A stretch of 64,000 nucleotides of DNA from Virgifigura sp964551315 (GTDB taxonomy: Bacteria > Pseudomonadota > Alphaproteobacteria > Dongiales > Dongiaceae): NCBI GenBank assembly GCA_964551315.1, contig CAZKCM010000003.1, forward strand, positions 1 to 64,000, read 5' to 3'. The position numbers and the translations under genes were made by a program. Below, one piece after another: positions 42,688 to 51,023 of the stretch. The stretch's first letter is position 1, and each line of letters starts with the position of its first letter. Below the pieces are notes generated by a model that was not told where the DNA came from, did not search any database, and worked only from the letters and a program-made list of their open reading frames with translations.

Positions 42688-43422
42688 GTGTCCGTGCGCA
42701 AGGCTTTGATCGGAATCACGGTCCTGCTTGCCGTGAGCGGCTGTTCCCGTCTGGAAAACGTCGGCAAGGCCCCGGAGTTCTCGCCCATGGTGGTGGCGGC
42801 GCATGACGGTCAGCTGACCCGAACGATCTCGGTGCCCATGCCGGAGCCGCCCCCGGTCTCGCAGGAATTCAATTCGCTGTGGATGGCGGGGAACAGGGAG
42901 TTCTTCGGCGATCGTCGCGCCAAGCATGTCGGCGACATCGTCACGATTCTCATCAATATCAACGACCGGGCGAACATCAGGAACGAGACGGAACGCAGCC
43001 GCAACGCCAGCGAACAGGCCGGAATCGGCGCGTTGTTCGGTATCGACAGCTTTCTCGAAGACCAGTTCAGCGACCTTAATCTGGACAACGCCGCGCAGTT
43101 CGGCAGCGAAAGCAAGAGCCGCGGACGCGGCGCGGTTTCGCGCGACGAAGAGATCCGGCTGCGGCTCGCCGGGGTCGTCACGCATGTCCTGCCGAACGGC
43201 AATCTGGCGATCGCCGGGCGCCAGGAGGTTCTGGTGAACTACGAGCTGCGGGACCTCCGCGTCGCCGGCATCATTCGCCCGGAAGACATCAACGCCCAGA
43301 ACGAGATCTCTTACGACAAGATCGCCGAAGCGCGAATCGCCTATGGCGGGCGTGGTCAGATCACGGATGTTCAGCAGCCCCGGTACGGCCAGCAGGTGTT
43401 CGACATCATCATGCCCTGGTGA
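42688..43422 (+). CDS. flgH: Flagellar L-ring lipoprotein FlgH
   Basis: Outer-membrane ring subunit (244 aa). A lipoprotein signal (ITVLLAVSGCS, lipidated Cys19) opens it. FGDRRAKHVGDIVTILININ and the C-terminal NLAIAGRQEVLVNYELRDLR then VAGIIRPEDINAQNEISYDK are the conserved FlgH blocks. The start is GTG 42688 after AGGAGGGACG. Confidence 0.96.
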   Translation: MSVRKALIGITVLLAVSGCSRLENVGKAPEFSPMVVAAHDGQLTRTISVPMPEPPPVSQEFNSLWMAGNREFFGDRRAKHVGDIVTILININDRANIRNETERSRNASEQAGIGALFGIDSFLEDQFSDLNLDNAAQFGSESKSRGRGAVSRDEEIRLRLAGVVTHVLPNGNLAIAGRQEVLVNYELRDLRVAGIIRPEDINAQNEISYDKIAEARIAYGGRGQITDVQQPRYGQQVFDIIMPW

Positions 43423-43440
43423 CGCGGCAGGGGCGGAGCT

Positions 43441-44706
43441 ATGGACGAAACACAGGAAAGCAACGAAGTCGTCATCGTCAAGGTCAAGCGCTTCGATCCG
43501 GAGGAGGACGGGGCGCACGCCGGCACCTGGAAGATCGCCTATGCGGATTTTGTGACGGCAATGATGGCGTTCTTCCTGCTGATGTGGCTGATCAACGCCA
43601 CCTCGCAGGAGCAGCGCGACGGCATCTCCGCCTATTTCAACCCGGTGGCGCTCGCCACCGCGGTCTCCGGCTCCGACGGGTTGATGAGCGGTCGGACCGC
43701 CGACACGGAAGGCGCGATGTCGGCGCCGAACGGGGAAGGCGAACGGCCGCATCCGGTGTCTTCGCCGCCCACGGTGTCCACGCTCGGGCCTGAGCAGAAT
43801 GCGCCGCAAGGACAGTCGGGCGGCACGCAGGTCGAATCGCTCGACGCGCCCTACCGTTCTCCCTTTGATCATACCGCCATGGCGGATTCGATCGAGGGCG
43901 ACAAGCGGTATTCGGGCGTCTCCACTCTCTTGGGGAGCACGGCCTTCCAGGATCCCTTCGAAAAGCCCGAAGCGAAGCTGACCGCCGACTGGGCCAGGCA
44001 GGGAACGGTCACTGAGAACGACCTTCCGAACAACACCGCCCTCGCCGAAGCGCCCCGGCGCATCGGGTTGGAGACCCGGGAGACGATCGGTCGCGAGGAC
44101 CGCAACAATAGCACCGCCTTTGCCGAAGCGGCCCGACAGGCCGGGCTGGACGCCGACGAGGCAATCGGTCCCGAGCACCTCAACAGGGTCGAGGGGCAGC
44201 ATCGAATGGAGCTGGTCAAGGCGGCGCTGGCCGAGAAGCTGGAACGGCTGCTTGCCGAGAAGAATCTTCAGTCCAACGTTCAGATGGACGTCGGGGCCGA
44301 GGGGCTGCGGATCCAGATTACCGACGACAACGATTTCGCCATGTTCGAGATCGGGAGCCACGATCTGAACCAGGACGCCCGCGAACTGCTGATCGCGGTG
44401 GGCTCGGTGCTGGAGCAGATTCCGAACGGAATCATAATCACCGGGCACACCGATGCGCGACCCTACGCGGCCGAGACCAATTACGGAAACTGGGAGCTTG
44501 CCACCGACCGCGCCAATGCGGCGCGGCGCGCCCTGGTCGAGGCCGGACTGGACCGCGCGCGGATTCGCCGCGTCGAGGGTTACGGGGACCGGGCGCTGCT
44601 CGTTCCCGACGACCCCTATAACCCCAGGAACCGACGCATCTCTATCCTGGTCTTTGCGTCCGAAGCGGCCGCCGAGCGCGACCTTGCCGGCTCTCTCGCC
44701 CGATGA
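43441..44706 (+). CDS. motB: Flagellar stator protein MotB (extended linker)
   Basis: Stator subunit (421 aa) that anchors the motor to peptidoglycan and carries protons. A single N-terminal helix (YADFVTAMMAFFLLMWLINA) contains the proton-binding Asp36. The C-terminal OmpA-like domain (residues ~285-405) has ITGHTDARPY and NWELATDRANAARRAL. The linker between them is about 200 residues, longer than in enteric MotB, and contains a tandem repeat of about 25 residues (197-246). It ends the flgF operon. Confidence 0.94.
   Translation: MDETQESNEVVIVKVKRFDPEEDGAHAGTWKIAYADFVTAMMAFFLLMWLINATSQEQRDGISAYFNPVALATAVSGSDGLMSGRTADTEGAMSAPNGEGERPHPVSSPPTVSTLGPEQNAPQGQSGGTQVESLDAPYRSPFDHTAMADSIEGDKRYSGVSTLLGSTAFQDPFEKPEAKLTADWARQGTVTENDLPNNTALAEAPRRIGLETRETIGREDRNNSTAFAEAARQAGLDADEAIGPEHLNRVEGQHRMELVKAALAEKLERLLAEKNLQSNVQMDVGAEGLRIQITDDNDFAMFEIGSHDLNQDARELLIAVGSVLEQIPNGIIITGHTDARPYAAETNYGNWELATDRANAARRALVEAGLDRARIRRVEGYGDRALLVPDDPYNPRNRRISILVFASEAAAERDLAGSLAR
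44029..44178 (+). repeat. Tandem 25-codon repeat inside the MotB linker
   Basis: Residues 197-220 (NNTALAEAPRRIGLETRETI plus GRED) and 222-246 (NNSTAFAEAARQAGLDADEA plus IGPEH) share the pattern NN-xx-A-x-AEA-xRxxGL-xx-xxxIG. The DNA copies have diverged, so this is an old duplication. Confidence 0.7.
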
Positions 44707-44732
44707 GGCCCGTTCGGCGGCGCAACCCGCCG

Positions 44733-45335
44733 CTATTCTAGGGCGCCGCGATACTTCAGCATATCGCTCCAGGCGCGTTCGAGGAGTTGCAGCACGCGAC
44801 TGGTGCGCGTCAACTCGGTGTCGTCGCCCAAATGTTCCGCGAGCAGCCTTTGGCAGGAAACGTCGGCGCTCGTGATCGCGGCGCAGAGCGCGTGTCCCTT
44901 CTCCGTAAGCTTCAGAATGGCGGAACGCCGATCGTGGGGCAGGGGCGTGCGTGAGACGTAGCCCGCCGTGACGAGGTGCTTCAGATTGTAGGACGCGTTG
45001 GAGCCGATGTAATAGCCGCGCTCGATCAAATGGCGCACGGAGATCTCATCGGTGCCGATCGTCATCAGCATCATGACCTGGCTCGCGCTGATATCGGTAA
45101 CCTGCTGGCGCATCAGCTCCGACTTGAGAACATCGAGATAGCGACGATGTAGGCGGCCGATCAGGCAGGGAAGGTCCATCGGCCCGAAGTCCGCCTGCGC
45201 CTTGCCGTCGCCGGGCTGACTCCGGTCGGGGCGTTGGCCGGTTGCCTTGCGAGCGGTTGGTTGCGTGGACTCTTTCCATCCGAGGACGGCGGCTCCCTGC
45301 TCGGTCTGGATCGGGTGGGCTGTCGATTCGTTCAT
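44733..45335 (-). CDS. MarR-family winged-helix regulator (LdtR-like)
   Basis: DNA-binding repressor/activator of 200 aa. After a polar N-terminus of about 60 residues, the winged helix (LIGRLHRRYLDVLKSELMRQ; LIERGYYIGSNASYNLKHLV; SRTPLPHDRRSAILKLTEKG) matches the alphaproteobacterial MarR subgroup that includes LdtR. LdtR proteins control cell-wall transpeptidase and stress genes in Rhizobiales; the target here is not visible. ATG 45335 gives MNESTAHP; an upstream in-frame ATG would add 16 residues. The region upstream (45336-45490) is AT-rich. Confidence 0.82.
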   Translation of the reverse strand: MNESTAHPIQTEQGAAVLGWKESTQPTARKATGQRPDRSQPGDGKAQADFGPMDLPCLIGRLHRRYLDVLKSELMRQQVTDISASQVMMLMTIGTDEISVRHLIERGYYIGSNASYNLKHLVTAGYVSRTPLPHDRRSAILKLTEKGHALCAAITSADVSCQRLLAEHLGDDTELTRTSRVLQLLERAWSDMLKYRGALE

Positions 45336-45490
45336 GAGGACTCCCGTGGGAATTCTTCGAAAATGGAAATAATCTGTGCCCATTTCCGCTACTCTTCTTG
45401 TGGTTTTTAGTAAGCAGCGTCCGGTCGCGCTAGGCCATTAATAAAATGTCACAAAATAGTCATTAGCGCCTTGCGACAACTTCCGCATAT

Positions 45491-46044
45491 TCAGATGCAA
45501 AGGTCCTTCCGGCCCTGGTTCTCCGCCGCGATAGTCCAGGTGACCGCGTTCTCCCAGCAGGGCCGATAGGCGTCGGCAGCGCAGCGGCCGGGATGCCGGT
45601 GGCCCTGGAACTCGTTGTGCACCAGGGCAAAGACACGCCCGTCGGGCAGCACATAGGGGCTCATCAGCCAGGAGAGATCGGAGTAATCCCGCGGCGCGCC
45701 GCTCCCCTTACCGCGGAAGGCCACCGCGCAGCCGTGGCGAAGAGAATCGCCGTCCGGTCCGGTCATCGCCCGTGCCAGGTAGTGGCTCGCGAACAGGCGG
45801 GTCGTCCCGTTCGGGGCCCGAAACGCCCGCGCCGGCGTGTCGGCGAAGTCGTGCGGCTCGCGGGCTTCGCGCGCCCAGTCGAACACGGGCTCCGGCCGTC
45901 CGGTAACAACAATGGACGGGGGGCGGTCGGCACCGTCTGGTGAAGGGCCTCCGGATCGCCGAGAATGATGAATGGCGGCAGCGCGGCGACAAGGGCGCCG
46001 GCGAGAACCCGGAAACACAAGCGGTTGTTCCTTTCCGATCGCAA
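45491..46044 (-). pseudogene. Frameshifted secreted-protein gene
   Basis: Two frames together encode one plausible product. The first (from ATG 46044) gives a signal peptide (LCFRVLAGALVAALPPFIIL). The second continues as PPSIVVTGRPEPVFDWAREA through SWLMSPYVLPDGRVFALVHN and EFQGHRHPGRC to the stop at 45491. The frames join at a run of six G (six C on the coding strand) at 45918-45923, and one extra C there would restore a single frame. The domain is a conserved hypothetical of beta-propeller appearance, and the C-terminus may be cut short. A sequencing error at the homopolymer is possible. Confidence 0.6.
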
Positions 46045-46189
46045 TGCGAAAGCCTTTGGCCGATATGCAGGCTGGCCGGTGTCGGATCAAGGCGCTTTCC
46101 CGCCTCGGGAAGGGTCTCGACGGCGTGCCGCGGACCGATCATCGTAGAGGATCGGAACGTCCTCTCAAAGCGCAACGAGCGAGGGTCGC

Positions 46190-47194
46190 ATGAACCATGT
46201 ACTCGTCGTCGGCGGCGCCGGCTATATCGGCAGTCACGCCTGCAAAGCGCTGGCAGCGGCCGACTTTGTTCCGGTGGCCTACGACAACCTCGTCCACGGC
46301 CACCGCGAGGCGGTCCGCTGGGGGCCGTTCGTCGAGGCCGATATCACCGATCGCGAGGCCCTACGGGCGGTCCTGGCGCAGTACCGCCCGATCGCCATCA
46401 TGCATTTCGCTGCTTTCACTTATGTCGGCGAGAGCGTGAGCGACCCTCAGAAGTACTACCGGAACAATGTCGGCGGTGCGCTGACCCTCTTCGAGGAGGC
46501 GGTGGCCGCCGGCATCGACGCAGTGGTGTTCTCCTCCACCGCCGCCGTCTACGGCATCCCCTCCGCCGTTCCCATCCCGGAGAACGCGGCGACGCTGCCG
46601 ATCAACCCCTACGGCCGGTCGAAGCTCATGATGGAGGAGATCCTTCGCGACTTCGACCACGCCTACGGTTTGCGGTCGGTGTGCCTGCGCTATTTCAACG
46701 CCGCGGGCGCCGATCCAGATAGCGAGATCGGAGAGGACCACCGGCCCGAGACCCATCTGATCCCCCGGACTTTGATGGCGGTCACCGGAGAAGTTCCGCA
46801 CCTCGACCTGTTCGGCACGGATTACGACACCCCGGACGGGACGCCAATCCGCGACTACATCCACGTGACCGATCTCGCCGCCGCCCATGTCCGTGCGCTG
46901 CGCCACCTTCTGGAGGGCAACGCGAGCGATCGCTTCAACCTCGGGACCGGGCGCGGCTTCTCGGTAAAGGAGATCCTTGCCGCCGTCGAGCGGGTAACCG
47001 GCAAGCCGGTGCCCGTGCGGGTCGCGCCGCGGCGCGCCGGCGATCCGCCCTGCCTGGTGGCCGATCCGAGCCGCGCGCGCCAGGCGCTCGGCCTCGAGAC
47101 GCCGCATTCGGATCTGGATACCGTCATCCGCACCGCCTGGCGGTGGCACGAGACGCGTCGCACGGAGGGCGCGGCGGCGCCTTTGTCCGGATAG
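46190..47194 (+). CDS. galE: UDP-glucose 4-epimerase
   Basis: NAD-dependent epimerase of the extended short-chain dehydrogenase family (334 aa), interconverting UDP-glucose and UDP-galactose for surface polysaccharides. The NAD-binding GGAGYIGSH lies at the N-terminus. The catalytic Ser/Tyr/Lys set is seen in VFSSTAAVYG and NPYGRSKLMMEE. RYFNAAGADPDSEIGEDH, with the GalE-typical motif, and IRDYIHVTDLAAAHV complete the family pattern. It has its own start after an otherwise unannotated 145-base gap. Confidence 0.93.
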   Translation: MNHVLVVGGAGYIGSHACKALAAADFVPVAYDNLVHGHREAVRWGPFVEADITDREALRAVLAQYRPIAIMHFAAFTYVGESVSDPQKYYRNNVGGALTLFEEAVAAGIDAVVFSSTAAVYGIPSAVPIPENAATLPINPYGRSKLMMEEILRDFDHAYGLRSVCLRYFNAAGADPDSEIGEDHRPETHLIPRTLMAVTGEVPHLDLFGTDYDTPDGTPIRDYIHVTDLAAAHVRALRHLLEGNASDRFNLGTGRGFSVKEILAAVERVTGKPVPVRVAPRRAGDPPCLVADPSRARQALGLETPHSDLDTVIRTAWRWHETRRTEGAAAPLSG

Positions 47195-47221
47195 GCGATC
47201 GGCCTTGGGCGTGTCAGGCGC

Positions 47222-48130
47222 CTATGCCGCGGCGTGGCTCAGCAGCCAGTCGCGCACGGCGATCGCATCGTCGGCAAGGGCTTTGCCTCTCGTCCAGACC
47301 AGGTAGAATCCCTGTCCCGTCTCGAGGGTCCGGTCGAGGACTCGGACCAGGAGCCCGCGTGCCACGAGGTCTGCGGTCAGATGCCGCCAGCCGAGAGCTA
47401 CACCTTGCCCTTCCAGCGCCGCCTGCACGACGAGGGCGTAGTCGTTGAGGCGCAGGCCGTCGCCGAGGTCGGTGTAGTCGACACCCTGCGCGGCGAACCA
47501 GTCCGACCAGCTCGGGCGCGGTCGGAAAGGTTCGTCGAGATGGATAAGCTTCAACCGCTTGAGGTCTGCGGCGGAGGACGGCCGTGTCGTCAGCGGGGCG
47601 AGGTAGGCTGGGCTGCAGACGGGGTCGATCGCCTCGCGCGCGAAGAGCGCCGCCTCATATTCCGGCCAGTTTCCCTTTCCTCGCCGGATGCCAAGCGCGA
47701 TTCCCTCCGCTGCCAGATCGACGTCCTTGTCGGTGGTCTGCAGTCGCAGGTCGATATGCGGGTGCGCCGCGCGGAACGCCGCGAGGCGCGGCAGCACCCA
47801 CCAGTTCGCGAAGGCCGTCGAGACCGAGAGGGTCACGTGGTTGTCCGCGCGCTGCCGGCGGATCGCCTCGGCCGAGCGGCGGATATGCGCGAGCCCGATC
47901 GATACGTCGTGATAGAAGCGCTCGCCGGTCTCGGTCAGCTCGACCCGGCGGTGGCGCCGCACGAACAGCGGCTGGCCGAGCGTCGCCTCGAGCCGCTTGA
48001 TGCTGTAGCTGACGGCCGCCTGGGTCACGCGCAGCTCCTCGGCGGCCTGCGTGAAGCTGCCGAGGCGTGCGGCCGCCTCGAACGCGAAAAGGGCGCTTGG
48101 AGAGGAGATGAGTCGGCGCAGAGGTTGCAT
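47222..48130 (-). CDS. LysR-family regulator (GcvA-like subgroup)
   Basis: A 302-aa LysR-type regulator. The N-terminal helix-turn-helix (LGSFTQAAEELRVTQAAVSY then SIKRLEATLGQPLFVRRHR) and a substrate-binding-like effector domain (VTLSVSTAFANWWVLPRLAA onward) fit the GcvA-like subgroup. It is divergently arranged with the methyltransferase operon starting at 48257, so it probably controls that operon in response to its substrate. Confidence 0.9.
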   Translation of the reverse strand: MQPLRRLISSPSALFAFEAAARLGSFTQAAEELRVTQAAVSYSIKRLEATLGQPLFVRRHRRVELTETGERFYHDVSIGLAHIRRSAEAIRRQRADNHVTLSVSTAFANWWVLPRLAAFRAAHPHIDLRLQTTDKDVDLAAEGIALGIRRGKGNWPEYEAALFAREAIDPVCSPAYLAPLTTRPSSAADLKRLKLIHLDEPFRPRPSWSDWFAAQGVDYTDLGDGLRLNDYALVVQAALEGQGVALGWRHLTADLVARGLLVRVLDRTLETGQGFYLVWTRGKALADDAIAVRDWLLSHAAA

Positions 48131-48256
48131 AACAAACGTTTATCCAACCGATAAGAATTTTCCAAGATCACGCCGGGACGTTAGCCGATGTAGTATAAGG
48201 CAAACTTGGCGTTAGGTGGCCCGCAGGGGCGGCGGGCCGATCGAGGGAGATGCATC

Positions 48257-49816
48257 GTGGAGCAGCCTTCGGAGGAGGGTGGACCGGTGGCGCGCAGTGG
48301 CCGCGGCGGCCGCGAGGCGCGACGGGCCCGTCGTGCCGACACCAGCGGCATGGCGCCGGCCTACATTACCCGACAAATCCCGGTTTACGCGCTTCTGGAC
48401 GAGGAGGGGCTGGCCCGCATCGAGAGCCATGCGGAGGCCATCCTGCAGGAGATCGGCGTCGAGTTTCGCGGCGATGCGGAAGCTCTCCGCCTTTGGAAGG
48501 AGGCGGGCGCCGAGGTCCGGGGCGAGCGTGTCCGCTTCGAGCGCGGGCTGGTGCGCCAGATCATCCAGGCGACGGCGCCGCGAAGCTTCACGCAGCACGC
48601 CCGCAACCCGGCGCGGTCGGTGGAGATCGGCGGCGACAGCGTCGTCTTCTCACCGGCTTATGGCTCGCCCTTCGTGCGCGATCTCGACGGGGGCCGGCGC
48701 TACGGCTCGATGGAGGACTTCCGAAACTTCGTGAAGCTGACCTATCTGTCGCCCTGGCTGCACCACTCCGGCGGCACGATCTGCGAGCCGGTCGACGTCC
48801 CCGTCAACAAGCGCCATCTCGACATGGTCTACGCGCACATCCGCTGGTCGGACAAGGCGTTCATGGGCTCGGTCACGGCGCCCGAGCGCGCCGTGGATTC
48901 GATCGAGATGTGCCGCATCCTGTTTGGCGCCGACTTCGTCGACCGCAACTGCGTGATCCTCGGCAACATCAACGTGAACTCGCCGCTGGTCTATGACGGG
49001 GTGATGTCCGGCGCGCTGCGCACCTATGCGGCCGCGAACCAGGCGGCCGTCGTCGTGCCCTTCATCCTCGGCGGGGCCATGGGGCCGGTGACCACGGCCG
49101 GCGCGATCGCCCAGGCCCACGCCGAGACCATGGTCGGCGTGGCCCTGACCCAGCTCGTGCGGCCGGGCGCGCCGGTGATCTACGGCAACTTTCTCAGCTC
49201 CATGTCGCTGCGCTCCGGGGCGCCGACCTTCGGCATGCCGGAGCCGGCGGTCGCCTACCTCGCCGTCGGTCAGCTGGCGCGCCGGCTGGGCGTGCCGCTG
49301 CGCTGCGGCGGGGCGTTGACCGCGTCGAAGATCGCGGACGCCCAGGCCGCTCAGGAGAGCGCCGATTCCCTGATGCCGGCGCTGCTCGGTGGGGCGAACT
49401 TCATCCTCCACGCCGCCGGCTGGCTCGAGGGCGGCCTGGTCATGGGCTACGAGAAGTTCGTCATCGACGCCGACCATCTGGGCATGATGCACGTCTTCCT
49501 GCGCGGGCTGGCGCTCGATGACAACGCCTTCGCGCTCGACGCCTTCCGGGAGGTCGGCCCCGGCAAGCACTTCCTCGGCTGCGCGCATACCATGGCGAAC
49601 TACCTGACTGCCTTCTACGACCCGGAGCTCGCCGACAACAACTCCTTCGAGCAGTGGCGGGACGCGGGCGAGCAGGACATCCAGGCCCGGGCCCACGCCC
49701 GCTGGAAAGAAATGCTTGCGGCCTACGAACCGCCGCCCATCGATCAGGCGGTGGACGAGGCGCTGCAGGACTTCATGGCCCGGAAGAAGGCCTCGATTCC
49801 GGACATGTGGCACTGA
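48257..49816 (+). CDS. Trimethylamine/betaine methyltransferase family protein (MttB, non-Pyl)
   Basis: A 519-aa member of the MttB superfamily, which moves a methyl group from a quaternary or tertiary amine to a corrinoid protein. IESHAEAILQEIGVEFRGDA and GGAMGPVTTAGAIAQAHAET followed by GVALTQLVRPGAPVIYG are family motifs. No in-frame TAG is present, so it is the non-pyrrolysine form typical of glycine-betaine or similar substrates. No corrinoid protein gene is in the window. The GTG at 48257 has GAGGGAG seven bases upstream. It heads a three-gene operon with an enolase-superfamily enzyme and a DgcA-like demethylase. Confidence 0.85.
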   Translation: MEQPSEEGGPVARSGRGGREARRARRADTSGMAPAYITRQIPVYALLDEEGLARIESHAEAILQEIGVEFRGDAEALRLWKEAGAEVRGERVRFERGLVRQIIQATAPRSFTQHARNPARSVEIGGDSVVFSPAYGSPFVRDLDGGRRYGSMEDFRNFVKLTYLSPWLHHSGGTICEPVDVPVNKRHLDMVYAHIRWSDKAFMGSVTAPERAVDSIEMCRILFGADFVDRNCVILGNINVNSPLVYDGVMSGALRTYAAANQAAVVVPFILGGAMGPVTTAGAIAQAHAETMVGVALTQLVRPGAPVIYGNFLSSMSLRSGAPTFGMPEPAVAYLAVGQLARRLGVPLRCGGALTASKIADAQAAQESADSLMPALLGGANFILHAAGWLEGGLVMGYEKFVIDADHLGMMHVFLRGLALDDNAFALDAFREVGPGKHFLGCAHTMANYLTAFYDPELADNNSFEQWRDAGEQDIQARAHARWKEMLAAYEPPPIDQAVDEALQDFMARKKASIPDMWH

Positions 49817-49830
49817 CAACGGAGGCGGCT

Positions 49831-51012
49831 GTGAGGATCACCCGCGTTGTCGTGACTCCGGTCAACATCCCGCTCGACGCGCCGATCTGGTGGACCGGCG
49901 GGCTGTATCCGGGAACGTCCAAGGCCATCGTGGAGGTCGAGACGGACGAGGGCGTGGTCGGTCTGGGCGAGGCGCCATCGGTCGACGTGATCCGGACCAT
50001 CGAGGCCATGGGCGAGCGCCTGGTCGGCCAAGATCCCATCGACATCGCGGGCTGCGAGAGCCTGTGCGTACCGCCCTGGCAGATCGTGCAGAACACCGAC
50101 GATTCTTCGGTCGTCAAGGCCTTCGGGGCGATCGAGATCGCGCTCTGGGACATCCGGGGAAAGGTCTGGAACCAGCCGCTCTACAACCTGCTGGGCGGGG
50201 CGGTCCGGAAGGACATCCCCTTCACGGAGTATTTCGGTTTCCGGCCGGAGCATGAGGGCGCCGGCGGCGAGATGACGCCCGAGGCGGTCGTCGATTATTG
50301 TCTTCGCATGCGCGAGGAACACGGCAGCACCTGCTTCGAAGGCAAGCTCATCCTCGGCGACCCGGCGCTGGAGATCCGCACCGTGCGGATGCTGCGGGAG
50401 GCGCTGGGGCCGGAGGCCATGATCCGGCTGGACTCCAACATGCAGTGGTCGCTCGCGACGGCGCGCCGCGTCCTGCGCGAGATCGAACCATATAACATCC
50501 GCAACTACGAGGACCCGGTCGCGACCTTCGAGGAAATGGCGCAGCTGCGGCGGCACTCCGCCATCCCGTTCTCGTCGCATGTTCCGGACATCCGCCGGGC
50601 GGTGGCGCTCGGCGTGCCCGATACCTTCGTGACCAACTTTGCCGTTCTCGGCGGCATCAACCGGGCGATTCGGTTCATCGGCGCCTGTGAGGCGATGGGG
50701 ATCGGATTCTGGTGCTACTCGGGCGACGCCGGCATCTGTACGGCCGCCTATCTGCACATGGTCGCGGCACAGCCTTGGATTCACGAGCCGAGCCAGTCAC
50801 TGTTCCGCTGGCAGGTTGCCGACGTCATCGAGGGTGGGCCATTCCGACAGACGAACGACGTCGTGCGCGTGCCGGAGGGGCCCGGGCTCGGCGTGACACT
50901 CGACCGGCAGGCGCTCAAGCGGTGGCACCGCCACTTCGTCGATAACGGGCCGCTCGATCACTTCCATGACCCGGCCGCGCCCGGGCGGTACCGCCGCCTG
51001 CCACTTGACTGA
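49831..51012 (+). CDS. Enolase-superfamily enzyme (glucarate dehydratase-like)
   Basis: A 393-aa mandelate racemase/muconate-lactonising family protein. Metal ligands are visible in IRLDSNMQWS (Asp) and YEDPV (Glu), followed by the PFSSHVPDI segment, and a lysine sits in CFEGKLILG. The C-terminal part (GGPFRQTNDVVRVPEGPGLG then VTLDRQAL) resembles the glucarate dehydratase subgroup. In quaternary-amine clusters such enzymes can epimerise or dehydrate betaines; the substrate here is unknown. GTG 49831 follows GGAGG, 14 bases after the methyltransferase stop. Confidence 0.8.
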   Translation: MRITRVVVTPVNIPLDAPIWWTGGLYPGTSKAIVEVETDEGVVGLGEAPSVDVIRTIEAMGERLVGQDPIDIAGCESLCVPPWQIVQNTDDSSVVKAFGAIEIALWDIRGKVWNQPLYNLLGGAVRKDIPFTEYFGFRPEHEGAGGEMTPEAVVDYCLRMREEHGSTCFEGKLILGDPALEIRTVRMLREALGPEAMIRLDSNMQWSLATARRVLREIEPYNIRNYEDPVATFEEMAQLRRHSAIPFSSHVPDIRRAVALGVPDTFVTNFAVLGGINRAIRFIGACEAMGIGFWCYSGDAGICTAAYLHMVAAQPWIHEPSQSLFRWQVADVIEGGPFRQTNDVVRVPEGPGLGVTLDRQALKRWHRHFVDNGPLDHFHDPAAPGRYRRLPLD

Positions 51013-51023
51013 GGACGGAGGAG

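Noticed and set aside
48257..49816. Pyrrolysine-containing trimethylamine methyltransferase
   Set aside because: The frame contains no in-frame TAG, and no pyl genes are in the window.
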